Position numbers and translations under genes: made by a program. DNA of 64,000 nt from Tolumonas lignilytica. Its GTDB lineage: Bacteria; Pseudomonadota; Gammaproteobacteria; Enterobacterales; Aeromonadaceae. Shown here piece by piece: positions 29,289 to 38,718 of this stretch; within the stretch, counting starts at the first letter, position 1; every line of letters starts with the position of its first letter. The notes beneath the pieces are model-generated. The model worked only from the letters and a program-made list of their open reading frames with translations, did not search any database and was not told the origin of the DNA. The DNA lies in assembly GCF_000527035.1 (NCBI RefSeq), contig NZ_AZUK01000001.1, positions 620,001 to 684,000 on the forward strand. Direction: 5' to 3'.

Positions 29289-30635
29289 GTGGCGATTTCT
29301 CAACCTGTAATTTATACCGTCAGTCGACTAAACACTGTTGTTCGTCTCCTTTTGGAACAGGAAATGGGCTTGGTCTGGTTGACCGCTGAAATCTCTAATC
29401 TGGTACAACACAGTTCCGGTCACTGGTATTTCACGCTGAAAGATCAACAGGCACAAATTAAAGCCGCTATGTTCAAAGGGCAAAACCGTCGTGTCAGTTT
29501 CCGCCCACAAAATGGCCAGCAAATACTGGTTCAAGGGCAGTTATCGTTGTATGAGGCGCGGGGCGATTATCAATTGATCGTCGAAAAAATGCAGCCTGCT
29601 GGCGATGGTCTATTGCAAATGAAACTGGAAGCCCTGAAAACTAAACTGTCAGCCGAAGGGGTATTCGATTCACAACGAAAGCGTGCTTTACCAACACAAC
29701 CGAAGCAAGTCGGTATTATCACCTCCCCAACAGGCGCAGCCGTGCACGATATGCTGACGATTCTGGCCCGGCGAGATCCAGCATTACCCGTGATCCTCTA
29801 TCCCAGTGCCGTACAAGGTGAAAGTGCTGCTCCTGCGCTAATAAAAGCGTTAGAAACCGCCTGGCAACGCAACGAATGTGATGTGTTGATTATCGGCCGA
29901 GGTGGCGGTTCTTTAGAGGACCTCTGGTGCTTCAATGACGAAAGCGTCGTAAGGGCCATAGCTGCCAGCCCAATCCCGATTATCAGTGCTGTGGGCCATG
30001 AAACAGATGTAACACTCTCTGATTTCGCCGCCGATTTACGTGCTCCCACGCCATCAGCGGCGGCTGAATTAGTCAGTCGGGATCAGCAACAACAATTGCA
30101 CAAAGTAGCGCAATATCAACATCGTCTGCAGCAGGCAATCCAGCTTCGGTTACAACAGTATCACCTCAGCTGGCAGCAAAAATTTACTCAACTCAATATT
30201 CAGAATCCTGAATTTCAGCTCCGGCAAAAAATACAAAAACAAGACGAACTGCAATCTCGTCTGGAAAGAGCTATGGTGCAAAAAATGCGGCAGAGCAGAC
30301 AACAATGGGAAAGAGAGCACCAGCGATTACAACACCAGTCCCCTCAACAACGTCTACCGCTTCTGACAAAGCAGCATTCTCATCTGCTCCAGCGACTGTT
30401 AGCCGCTATACAGAATAAGCAACACACTAGTGAACAAACGCTATCCCGTTTAAGTAGTCAACTCAATGCATTAAGCCCACTGCAGGTTCTTGCCCGAGGT
30501 TACTCGGTAACCACAAATGCCAACGGTGAATTGATCCATAACAGTCATCAGGTAACGGAAGGCGAAAAACTCAGTATCCGATTACATGAAGGAACTTTGC
30601 TGGTAACAACAGAAAAGGTTCAACCCGGAAGTTAA
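29289..30635 (+). CDS. xseA: Exodeoxyribonuclease VII large subunit
   Basis: A 448-residue protein with an N-terminal OB fold (about 7-105, [16 protein letters not shown]-like start and [19 protein letters not shown]). The catalytic domain follows ([65 protein letters not shown]). A long glutamine-rich coiled coil comes after it, and the C-terminal LARGYSVT segment ends the protein. With XseB it degrades single-stranded DNA. GTG start at 29289; its end overlaps convergent yciA by 4 bp. Confidence 0.95.
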   Translation: MAISQPVIYTVSRLNTVVRLLLEQEMGLVWLTAEISNLVQHSSGHWYFTLKDQQAQIKAAMFKGQNRRVSFRPQNGQQILVQGQLSLYEARGDYQLIVEKMQPAGDGLLQMKLEALKTKLSAEGVFDSQRKRALPTQPKQVGIITSPTGAAVHDMLTILARRDPALPVILYPSAVQGESAAPALIKALETAWQRNECDVLIIGRGGGSLEDLWCFNDESVVRAIAASPIPIISAVGHETDVTLSDFAADLRAPTPSAAAELVSRDQQQQLHKVAQYQHRLQQAIQLRLQQYHLSWQQKFTQLNIQNPEFQLRQKIQKQDELQSRLERAMVQKMRQSRQQWEREHQRLQHQSPQQRLPLLTKQHSHLLQRLLAAIQNKQHTSEQTLSRLSSQLNALSPLQVLARGYSVTTNANGELIHNSHQVTEGEKLSIRLHEGTLLVTTEKVQPGS

Positions 30636-31030
30636 ACCTTAGGAACAACTCTGGACTGCCCTGCATCATCAATGGCGACATAGGTAAACACACCCTCAGT
30701 GACACAATAACGCTCGAAACTATCTGATCGAAGCAAGGGCTTTATCCAGACCTCAAGATGAATCGTCATGGATGTATTGCCAATACGAATACATTCACCA
30801 TGTACGCATACCGCATCACCAACTTTAACCGGTTTGTGAAATGTCATTCCCTCAACGGCAACAGTAGCAATACGGCCACGGGCAATTTCTGTTGCCAGCA
30901 TCCCACCCGCCAAGTCCATCTGCGACATGATCCACCCACCGAAAATATCCCCATTCTGGTTCGTATCAGCCGGCATGGTCTGGGTACGAATAATCAATTC
31001 ACCACGGGGATAACGGATTACATCACTCAT
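30632..31030 (-). CDS. yciA: Acyl-CoA thioesterase YciA
   Basis: A 132-residue hot-dog-fold thioesterase. [21 protein letters not shown] carries the conserved Asp of the acyl-CoA thioesterase active site, and [16 protein letters not shown] follows, both close to E. coli YciA. It hydrolyses a broad range of acyl-CoAs in the cytosol. ATG at 31030 preferred over the TTG two codons earlier (31036); the ribosome binding site is weak for both. Confidence 0.92.
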   Translation of the reverse strand: MSDVIRYPRGELIIRTQTMPADTNQNGDIFGGWIMSQMDLAGGMLATEIARGRIATVAVEGMTFHKPVKVGDAVCVHGECIRIGNTSMTIHLEVWIKPLLRSDSFERYCVTEGVFTYVAIDDAGQSRVVPKV

Positions 31031-31148
31031 CGACAACTCTATTATGTAATGAAAGTGTTAAATATACGCCTGAAGTTCATCAACGGCCAGATTCAACAAA
31101 TACTTAACAGATGATTCATACTATCGATTCAGCATGTACATATATTCA

Positions 31149-31787
31149 TTACGCCAATACGGGAAACATATGTTTAATACCCGCCACCATAATTTCAATC
31201 CCAAGGGACATCATAATCAGCCCCATGATACGGGTAACCACGTTGATGCCGGTACGTCCCATCAAGCGAAACAATAAAGGGGCAGCACGAAAAATCAGCC
31301 AAGATAAAAAACAAAAAACCACCACAACCAAGCTCATGCCAAGTAACTGTTTTGCTGAGTTAAATTGAGAAGAATAAACAATGGTTGAACTGATCGCACC
31401 TGGTCCGGCCATTAAGGGTAATGCCAATGGTACAACCGCTATCGACTCCTTCGCCAAGGTATCACCTTTTTCCTCTTTGTTATGGCGAACCTCACCCAAC
31501 TTGCCCTGTAGCATTGACCAGGCAATCAACACGATCAATGACCCTCCTGCTATACGGAAAGAGGCAATCGAAATATCGAACGCATCCAGAATTATTTGCC
31601 CAAAAAACATAGAGACCCACAAGATCACCATGACTGCAAAATTAGCCGTAGTATTCGTTCGCAAGCGTTCCTGGGGTGTTTGCTGACTAGTCAGACTAAC
31701 GAAGACTGGTAGCAACCCCAACGGATTAATAATCGCGGTCAGACCAATAAAAAATTTCAGATAAACCGAAAAAGAGAGAGGATCCAT
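31149..31787 (-). CDS. ychE: MarC-family membrane protein YchE
   Basis: A 212-residue protein with about six membrane segments and the MarC signatures (GLTAIINPLGLLPVFVSLT near the N-terminus and LPLMAGPGAISSTIV in the middle). The function of the family is unknown. In E. coli ychE is also the divergent neighbour of adhE, and this arrangement is kept here across 590 bp, supporting the name. Confidence 0.9.
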   Translation of the reverse strand: MDPLSFSVYLKFFIGLTAIINPLGLLPVFVSLTSQQTPQERLRTNTTANFAVMVILWVSMFFGQIILDAFDISIASFRIAGGSLIVLIAWSMLQGKLGEVRHNKEEKGDTLAKESIAVVPLALPLMAGPGAISSTIVYSSQFNSAKQLLGMSLVVVVFCFLSWLIFRAAPLLFRLMGRTGINVVTRIMGLIMMSLGIEIMVAGIKHMFPVLA

Positions 31788-32235
31788 AGTACGGCAAGCG
31801 GCCTCGTGCAGTAGAAAATAACAGTGAAGGAAACAACAGCAGAGTAACTAAAACAAATCTTTTTCACCAGCAAGATTAATTTATGAGCATAAAGTTTCGG
31901 ATTAGTTTTTTTTATCCAAATTAGGTAAGTTGTCGTAATTCATACACAGAGTGTCATTGCCAACAAAATACTGGTCAGTCCATCAATATGCGTATGTTTT
32001 AGACAAAATTAAATTCTTCAGCAGGTATTGCCTATATTTCTGTCTAAGAAAAGTACAATCCGTCAATAAATCACTCACCGCCTTATCTGGTGCGGCAATT
32101 GTGATTTTTTAGTTACAGAAATGTCAAAAAACATCAAATCCTAATCCGTGTTTTTAATATGGTTTTGCCAATGACAATACTTACGTAACTAAAAGAAGGA
32201 ATTAAGACATTAATTATATCGCTTGCTTACAACTG

Positions 32236-32249
32236 TTGATTCAGATCAA
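32236..32249. promoter_or_regulatory. FNR box of adhE
   Basis: TTGAT-TCAG-ATCAA is a perfect match to the FNR consensus TTGAT-N4-ATCAA. Its centre (32242.5) is 41.5 bp upstream of a start point predicted 7 nt after the -10, the class II activator position. Confidence 0.85.
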
Positions 32250-32271
32250 ATTTTTACGCATTACCTACTTC

Positions 32272-32277
32272 TATAAT
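32272..32277 (+). promoter_or_regulatory. adhE -10 element
   Basis: Perfect TATAAT, with no good -35, as expected when FNR replaces it. Predicted transcription start near 32284, giving a leader of about 94 nt. Confidence 0.75.
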
Positions 32278-32304
32278 CGACTACGAAAATTGTTTACTAA
32301 GTCA

Positions 32305-32329
32305 CACTATAAAAACAGCTGCTATAGTG
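32305..32329. repeat. Inverted repeat in the adhE leader
   Basis: CACTATA (32305-32311) and TATAGTG (32323-32329) flank 11 nt containing CAGCTG. It could be an RNA hairpin or an operator just downstream of the predicted start point. Confidence 0.5.
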
Positions 32330-32377
32330 ATGTACGTGCCTTAATAAACCGTTTTTCAAACTCACTAGGAGAAATGT

Positions 32378-35050
32378 ATGCCAGTAACCAACGTTGCTGA
32401 ATTGGATGAGCTGATTGCCCGCGTTAAAAAAGCACAACGCGAGTTTGCAACTTTCAGCCAAGAACAGGTAGACAAAATCTTCCGCGCTGCTGCTCTGGCA
32501 GCAAACAATGCCCGTATTCCTCTGGCTCAAATGGCCGCTGCTGAATCAGGCATGGGTATCGTTGAAGATAAAGTGACTAAAAACCACTTCGCGTCCGAGT
32601 ACATCTATAACAAATACAAAGACGAAAAAACCTGTGGCATTCTGGAAGAAGACAAAAACTTCGGTACCATCACCATTGCAGAGCCAATCGGTATCATCTG
32701 TGGTATCGTTCCAACTACCAACCCAACTTCTACTGCGATCTTCAAATCTCTGATTGCACTGAAAACTCGTAACGGTATCGTTTTCTCTCCGCACCCACGT
32801 GCTAAGAACTCTACTGCAGCCGCTGCACGTATCGTTCTGGAAGCTGCTGTTGCTGCTGGTGCACCTGCTGACATCGTTGGCTGGATCGACGCGCCAACTG
32901 TAGAAATGTCAAACTACCTGATGAAGCACAACGACATTAACCTGATCCTGGCTACTGGTGGCCCTGCAATGGTTAAAGCTGCTTACTCTTCTGGTAAACC
33001 AGCAATCGGTGTGGGTGCTGGTAACACTCCAGTTGTTATCGATGAAACTGCAGACATCAAACGTGCTGTTGCTTCTATCCTGTTATCAAAAACTTTCGAC
33101 AACGGCGTAGTTTGTGCTTCTGAACAGGCCGTTATCGTAGTTGATTCAGTTTATGACGCAGTGAAAGAGCGTTTCGCTTCTCACGGCGGCTACATCCTGA
33201 ACAAAGACGAAGCTGATAAAGTTCGTAAAGTTCTGCTGATCAATGGCGCTCTGAACGCAGCCATCGTAGGTCAGCCAGCGACTAAAATCGCTGAACTGGC
33301 TGGCATCAAAGTGCCTGCTGACACCAAGATCCTGATCGGTGAAGGTGCTAAGATCTGCCACGAAGAAGAATTCGCTCACGAAAAACTGTCTCCATCTCTG
33401 GGTATGTTCCGTGCGAAAGATTTTACTGAAGCTGTTGATTTCGCTTGCCAGATGGTTGATCTGGGCGGTATCGGTCATACTTCAGCTCTGTACACCGACC
33501 AAGACAAAAACGACGATCGCGTTCGTTACTTCGGTGACAAGATGAAGACTGCTCGTATCCTGATCAACACCCCAACTTCTCACGGTGGTATCGGTGACCT
33601 GTACAACTTCAACCTGGCTCCATCACTGACTCTGGGTTGTGGTTCATGGGGTGGTAACTCCATCTCTGAAAACGTAGGTCCAAAACACCTGATCAACAAG
33701 AAGACAGTAGCTAAGCGAGCAGAAAATATGCTGTGGCACAAACTTCCAAAATCAATCTACTTCCGTCGTGGTTCTCTGCCTGTAGCACTGACTGACCTGG
33801 AAGGCAAAAAACGCGCAATGGTTGTTACCGACAGCTTCCTGTTCAACAACGGTTATGCTGACGAACTGGTTCAAATCCTGAAAGACAAAGGCATGGAAGT
33901 AGAAGTATTCTACGAAGTGGCTGCTGACCCAACTCTGACCATCGTTAAGAAAGGTGCAGAGATGATGAAGACTTTCAAACCAGACGTAATCCTGGCTCTG
34001 GGCGGTGGTTCACCAATGGACGCTGCGAAGATCATGTGGGTTATGTACGAACACCCAGAAACTCACTTCGAAGAACTGGCAATGCGTTTCATGGACATCC
34101 GTAAACGTATTTACAAGTTCCCTAAAATGGGCGTGAAAGCTGATCTGGTATGTATCACTACTACTTCAGGTACCGGTTCTGAAGTTACTCCATTCGCAGT
34201 TGTAACTGACGACCTGAACGGCGGTGTTAAATACCCACTGGCTGACTACGAGCTGACTCCAACCATGGCAATCGTTGATGCGAACCTGGTTATGAACATG
34301 CCTAAGTCTCTGTGTGCGTTCGGTGGTATCGACGCTGTTACCCACGCTACCGAAGCTTATGTTTCTGTACTGGCTAACGAATACTCTGACGGTCAAGCTC
34401 TGCAGTCTCTGAAACTGTTGAAAGAATACCTGCCAAGCAGCTATGCGAACGGTTCTAAGGATCCAATCGCTCGTGAGAAAGTACACAACGCTGCAACCAT
34501 CGCTGGTATTGCATTCGCTAACTCCTTCCTGGGTGTTTGCCACTCAATGGCTCACAAACTGGGTGCTGAGTTCCACATTCCTCACGGTCTGGCGAACGCA
34601 CTGTTGATCGCTAACGTTATTCGTTACAACGCGAACGACAACCCAACTAAACAAACTGCGTTCTCTCAATACGACCGTCCACAAGCTCGTCGTCGTTATG
34701 CAGAAATCGCTGAACACTTGGGTCTGACTGCTGCTGGCGACCGTACTGGTGCGAAAGTTGAGAAACTGTTGACTTGGTTGGAAGGTCTGAAAGCTGAGCT
34801 GGATATCCCTGCATCTATCCGTGAAGCGGGTGTGAACGAAGCAGCATTCCTGGCAAAAGTTGACCAACTGGCTGTTGAAGCGTTCGATGACCAATGTACT
34901 GGTGCTAACCCACGTTTCCCACTGATCTCTGAACTGAAACAGATCCTGTTGGATTCTTACTACGGTCGTCCTTATGTTGAAGCAACTGCTGTTGCTGTAG
35001 CAGAAGAAGCAAAAGAAGCGAAAAAAGACGAAGGCAAAAAGAAAAAATAA
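32378..35050 (+). CDS. adhE: Bifunctional acetaldehyde-CoA / alcohol dehydrogenase
   Basis: An 890-residue fermentation enzyme reducing acetyl-CoA to acetaldehyde and then ethanol. The N-terminal aldehyde dehydrogenase (about 1-440) has the catalytic Cys in DNGVVCASEQ and VGAGNTPVVID. The C-terminal iron-dependent alcohol dehydrogenase (about 450-865) has GGGSPMDAAKIMW and the metal-binding histidines in NSFLGVCHSMAHKLGAEFHIPHG. Codon choice is strongly biased (GCT, GTT, CTG, AAC), typical of a highly expressed gene. Ribosome binding site TAGGAG lies 6 nt before the ATG. Expected to be induced without oxygen through the FNR box. Confidence 0.98.
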   Translation: MPVTNVAELDELIARVKKAQREFATFSQEQVDKIFRAAALAANNARIPLAQMAAAESGMGIVEDKVTKNHFASEYIYNKYKDEKTCGILEEDKNFGTITIAEPIGIICGIVPTTNPTSTAIFKSLIALKTRNGIVFSPHPRAKNSTAAAARIVLEAAVAAGAPADIVGWIDAPTVEMSNYLMKHNDINLILATGGPAMVKAAYSSGKPAIGVGAGNTPVVIDETADIKRAVASILLSKTFDNGVVCASEQAVIVVDSVYDAVKERFASHGGYILNKDEADKVRKVLLINGALNAAIVGQPATKIAELAGIKVPADTKILIGEGAKICHEEEFAHEKLSPSLGMFRAKDFTEAVDFACQMVDLGGIGHTSALYTDQDKNDDRVRYFGDKMKTARILINTPTSHGGIGDLYNFNLAPSLTLGCGSWGGNSISENVGPKHLINKKTVAKRAENMLWHKLPKSIYFRRGSLPVALTDLEGKKRAMVVTDSFLFNNGYADELVQILKDKGMEVEVFYEVAADPTLTIVKKGAEMMKTFKPDVILALGGGSPMDAAKIMWVMYEHPETHFEELAMRFMDIRKRIYKFPKMGVKADLVCITTTSGTGSEVTPFAVVTDDLNGGVKYPLADYELTPTMAIVDANLVMNMPKSLCAFGGIDAVTHATEAYVSVLANEYSDGQALQSLKLLKEYLPSSYANGSKDPIAREKVHNAATIAGIAFANSFLGVCHSMAHKLGAEFHIPHGLANALLIANVIRYNANDNPTKQTAFSQYDRPQARRRYAEIAEHLGLTAAGDRTGAKVEKLLTWLEGLKAELDIPASIREAGVNEAAFLAKVDQLAVEAFDDQCTGANPRFPLISELKQILLDSYYGRPYVEATAVAVAEEAKEAKKDEGKKKK

Positions 35051-35062
35051 TTTCTGATGCTG

Positions 35063-35092
35063 AATATCCCGCCGTAAAATTGGCGGGATATT
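35063..35092 (+). other. Perfect hairpin downstream of adhE
   Basis: 11-bp stem AATATCCCGCC / GGCGGGATATT with an 8-nt loop, without a T tail. It may protect the 3' end of the adhE message or be a first, rho-independent-like pause ahead of the next terminator. Confidence 0.6.
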
Positions 35093-35108
35093 AAAATTAA
35101 TGCTTCAT

Positions 35109-35142
35109 AAAAAGCCTTCATGAATTTGAAGGCTTTTTTTTA
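35109..35142. terminator. Bidirectional terminator between adhE and nfsA
   Basis: Stem AAAAGCCTTCA / TGAAGGCTTTT with a 6-nt loop. A run of T follows on the plus strand and five T on the minus strand, so it serves both convergent genes. Confidence 0.9.
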
Positions 35143-35169
35143 TATATGCGTTTTGGCTTTACCAGTGCT

Positions 35170-35892
35170 TCATTTTTTGCAATAACCCTGTTGTTGTAAA
35201 TAATCGAGCATAAACGGTCTGGCTTCTTTACTCAGAATGCCCTTGATCTGGCTTGTCCAGCTATGTTCTTTATTGTTGCTTGAACGAGAAGCATAATAAT
35301 TTTGTATTTCCTGATCATATTGCTCAAGCACCGCTCTATTGACAGGCTGATAGTGATTTTCATGCAACATCAACGCTTTGGGTAACCGGGGTTTAATCTG
35401 CGGATCTTGAGCTGGATGGCCAAGACATAATCCAAATAATGGGATCACCAATTCTGGTAAACCCAGCAATTTGCTGATTTCAGCAGGATGATTACGTACA
35501 GCGCCAATAAAAACGCCGCCTAACCCCAACGATTCCGCTGCTACTAACATATTTTGCCCCATCATTGCAGCATCAATGGCGCCAATTAATAGTTGTTCGA
35601 CGAAACCTGTTTTTGCTTCCGGTGCAATTTGCACGTGTCGATTGAAATCAGCACAATATAATAAAAACTCTGCAGCCTCTGAAATATAAGGTTGTTCTGC
35701 AGCAAGATGCATGATTTGTTGACGTATTTGTTTATCGGTAATACGAATAATCGAGACAGCCTGAAGAAAGCTTGAGCTGGGTGCTTGCTGCGCTGCAGCC
35801 AGAATAATGTCCAACTGCTCAGATGAAATCGGCTCCCCCGTATAAGCACGGATGGAACGGTGTGCTCTCATCAATTTAATCGTTTCATTCAT
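35170..35892 (-). CDS. nfsA: Oxygen-insensitive NADPH nitroreductase
   Basis: A 240-residue FMN enzyme, the same length as E. coli NfsA, reducing nitroaromatics and quinones with NADPH. HRSIRAYTGEPIS binds FMN, SSSFLQAVSIIRITD and AAESLGLGGVFIGAVRN are conserved, and KPRLPKALMLHENHY and YYASRSSNN mark the NADPH-binding C-terminal region. Divergent from the FIST-GGDEF-EAL gene. Confidence 0.94.
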   Translation of the reverse strand: MNETIKLMRAHRSIRAYTGEPISSEQLDIILAAAQQAPSSSFLQAVSIIRITDKQIRQQIMHLAAEQPYISEAAEFLLYCADFNRHVQIAPEAKTGFVEQLLIGAIDAAMMGQNMLVAAESLGLGGVFIGAVRNHPAEISKLLGLPELVIPLFGLCLGHPAQDPQIKPRLPKALMLHENHYQPVNRAVLEQYDQEIQNYYASRSSNNKEHSWTSQIKGILSKEARPFMLDYLQQQGYCKK

Positions 35893-36062
35893 AATGATTG
35901 CTCTTCATTAATTAAATACTGCAATATGGTTATGCCGTACAGATCACGAATCCATGTAAATTAGCCATTTTAGGGGTTCAATAGATGCAGAATAAAGTAA
36001 CTGTACTGGGTCAATAACGATAGTATGAATCAGGGATAGAAAAATATTCGGTAGCAAAATCT

Positions 36063-38621
36063 ATGATTAAAACTTACACATTAGAAATCGAAAATCATAG
36101 CCATTTGTCTTCTGACTTTCAGAATTTTTGTGAGCAGCACCCTCTCTCAGATTGCTCATCAGTGCTGATACAAGTCTTTACTTGCCTGACTCAGATAGAA
36201 GAGATCGCCGCGCTCATCCAGACTATCACCTCTTATTTACCCAAAGCCAAAATCTTGGGTACATCCACAGGTGCCTGGATCGCAGGTCAACGTTATCATG
36301 ATCAACACACGCTCCTTCAAATATGTTCGTTCGAATTCAGCACGCTAAAAACACTGCTAATCCCTAAAATTGAACTCGATATTCCTGATTTAGCGCAGAC
36401 AATAAATCAGCACTTATTTGATGAACACACACAATTAATGCTGCTGTTTGCCAGCCCTCGGATTCCAAATGCCGGTTTACTACTGGATAGATTGTGCCAG
36501 TTAATGCCGGATATTACGTTGGCCGGTGGTTTTTCATCTCAAAGCACGACACAGCATTCGTCGCTACAGTTCACAGAACAGGGGATCACAGAGCAAGGTC
36601 TTGCCTTTGTATCCATATCCTCACCGAAGTTATACCTCCTCAATCGGTATGCTTTTGGCTGGAAAGGTGTCGGTAAACAGCTCACGCTCACGTCCGTTGA
36701 ATACAATCGGGTATTCACCATCGACCATCAACCAGCACAAGATATCTATATGAAATACCTGGGGGCAGAAGTTGGTGCTTGCTTGGCCACGACCATGTCT
36801 GATTTCCCGCTATTTCAAGTACAAAATGGAGTAACGTTATCGCGAAGCCCCCGAATATTTCATGAGGACGGTTCAATAACTTTTGATGGAAAACTATTGG
36901 AAAACAGTAAAGTGCAATTCGCTTTTGCTGATCTACCCAATATTTCCAAAGAATCACGTTATTTGCTTTCACAGCTCCCATTAGAGCAAGCCGAGGCCAC
37001 CTTTATCTACTCCTGTGCCGGTCGACTCGATTATTTAAAAGAGAGTATTCAGTCAGAACTCGAAATATTCAGTGACTATCCTTGTGCTGCCGGGTTCTTT
37101 TCCTATGGTGAATTCTTCCACCATAACCAAAGCACACATATTCTGGGACATACGCTCACCTGTTTGCTGATGTCAGAATCAACACCGTTAACGACACATG
37201 AAGCAGTAGACAAATGGAAACCAAAGACCAATCTGCAGCAATCAGGGCTATATCATTTATTACGCACCACGAGCGAAGAGCTTGATCAGCTCAATAGTTC
37301 ATTACAGGTAGAAATAAAACGGCAAACACAAACGATCTATGACCAGCTCTACTATCACAAATTAACTAAACTGCCCAATCGTCATCGTTTGCTTCAGGAT
37401 TTGCGCTATAACCATGATTTCTTTCCTCGTCATTTAGCCATATTAGATATCTTATCTTTTAGTGCTGTTAATGATTTCTATGGTATTGATACGGGAGATC
37501 AGGTATTGATTCATGTTGCTGAACGGCTACAACACCTGATTCCTGAGCCTAATAATGACTACCGGATTTATCATCTTACCGGTGGACAATACGCGGTCGC
37601 CGCCAATAACAATATTATCGAAGCTGCTTTTACCGATCTTATTACGTTGATACAGGACAATTTCAAACACGCAGATGTACAAATTGGTCAAAACCGATTC
37701 AGCATTCAATATTGTACCGGTATCAGCTCTCGCCCATCAAAATGGCACGAAAATGCCACGTCACTATTAACCCGAGCGGATAAAGCACTGAAACAGGCCA
37801 GAAAAGACCATACTAACATCGTGTTTTATCATAAGGATTTACCCATACTGCAAGAAATTGAACGTAATCAGATCATGACCCAAACGGTAAAACGAGCCAT
37901 TCAACATGATCAGCTTTGGGTTCAGTTTCAACCGATTTACAGTGCCAAGGATAATTCCATCTGTCATTTTGAATGTCTGATACGTTTATTCGATGAAAAT
38001 AAAAAAGTTATCTCGCCGAATGATTTTATCCATGTTGCCAAGAAGGCTAATCTCTATCCGGATATTACCCAAAAAGTACTGACGGAAGCCGTCAGGATGA
38101 TCCAAAAAACGTCCTATACGTTTTCTGTCAATATTTGTGCTTTTGATTTTGTCGATCCCAATACCGTTAGTCTCATTGACCAAATACTGCAAGATCGCTT
38201 TGTTTCTGAACGACTGATATTTGAAGTGGTTGAAACAGAGAGCATGGGTGACTATGAATTGGTTCGTTCCTTTCAAAAACGAATCACTCAAGCAGGCGCT
38301 TGCCTGGCTGTCGATGATTTTGGTTCCGGTTACTCAAACTATGCTCATTTAGCCCATTTAGGGGCCCAGCAGCTAAAAATTGACGGTTCGTTGATTAAAG
38401 TCTGTCATTACGATCCGTTGATGCTGAATATTGTTCAGTCGATAGTGACATTCGCCAAACATATTGGGGTGAAAACTGTGGCGGAATTTGTCTGCTGTGC
38501 TGAGTTAGTGAAAATTTGCCAGCAATTACAGATCGATTACCTACAAGGGTTTTATCTATCCCCTCCTGTGACAGAAAATGAATTGCTACAACTACTTTCT
38601 CAGCAAGCACAGCAATTTTGA
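36063..38621 (+). CDS. FIST-GGDEF-EAL signalling protein
   Basis: An 852-residue soluble protein. A FIST sensor (N part about 25-200, C part about 205-380) is followed by a short coiled linker, a GGDEF-like domain (about 410-565) and an EAL domain (about 590-845). The GGDEF motif is degenerate (LTGGQYA at 505-511), so cyclase activity is unlikely. In the EAL domain the signature reads ECL (Glu637). The other catalytic motifs are kept: Asn in VNICAFDF, Glu in VVETES, DDFGSGYS (751-758), LKIDGS, AEF and LQGFYLSPP. It is therefore probably a cyclic-di-GMP phosphodiesterase controlled by a small ligand. No membrane segment. First gene of a three-gene signalling set. Confidence 0.88.
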   Translation: MIKTYTLEIENHSHLSSDFQNFCEQHPLSDCSSVLIQVFTCLTQIEEIAALIQTITSYLPKAKILGTSTGAWIAGQRYHDQHTLLQICSFEFSTLKTLLIPKIELDIPDLAQTINQHLFDEHTQLMLLFASPRIPNAGLLLDRLCQLMPDITLAGGFSSQSTTQHSSLQFTEQGITEQGLAFVSISSPKLYLLNRYAFGWKGVGKQLTLTSVEYNRVFTIDHQPAQDIYMKYLGAEVGACLATTMSDFPLFQVQNGVTLSRSPRIFHEDGSITFDGKLLENSKVQFAFADLPNISKESRYLLSQLPLEQAEATFIYSCAGRLDYLKESIQSELEIFSDYPCAAGFFSYGEFFHHNQSTHILGHTLTCLLMSESTPLTTHEAVDKWKPKTNLQQSGLYHLLRTTSEELDQLNSSLQVEIKRQTQTIYDQLYYHKLTKLPNRHRLLQDLRYNHDFFPRHLAILDILSFSAVNDFYGIDTGDQVLIHVAERLQHLIPEPNNDYRIYHLTGGQYAVAANNNIIEAAFTDLITLIQDNFKHADVQIGQNRFSIQYCTGISSRPSKWHENATSLLTRADKALKQARKDHTNIVFYHKDLPILQEIERNQIMTQTVKRAIQHDQLWVQFQPIYSAKDNSICHFECLIRLFDENKKVISPNDFIHVAKKANLYPDITQKVLTEAVRMIQKTSYTFSVNICAFDFVDPNTVSLIDQILQDRFVSERLIFEVVETESMGDYELVRSFQKRITQAGACLAVDDFGSGYSNYAHLAHLGAQQLKIDGSLIKVCHYDPLMLNIVQSIVTFAKHIGVKTVAEFVCCAELVKICQQLQIDYLQGFYLSPPVTENELLQLLSQQAQQF

Positions 38622-38718
38622 GTAGTAGTACAGAGTTTCGATAGTAATTAGTGTGAATATATCATTAATACATCATTCTCATTTTATACTCAGGTAAAAG
38701 ACCAATTTGAGAAATCAG

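Larger units (their letters stand above)
31788..32377. promoter_or_regulatory. adhE upstream region
   Basis: This 590-bp AT-rich stretch carries no gene. It holds an FNR box and a -10 (listed separately), an inverted repeat in the predicted adhE leader (32305-32329), and a distant 10-bp inverted repeat TTTTAGTTAC (32107-32116) / GTAACTAAAA (32185-32194) of unknown role. Long upstream regions are usual for adhE. The ychE promoter must also lie here. Confidence 0.6.

Noticed and set aside
34996-35047. Lysine/glutamate-rich tail of AdhE as an unusual extension
   Set aside because: E. coli AdhE has a comparable alanine/lysine-rich tail; this is normal for the family.
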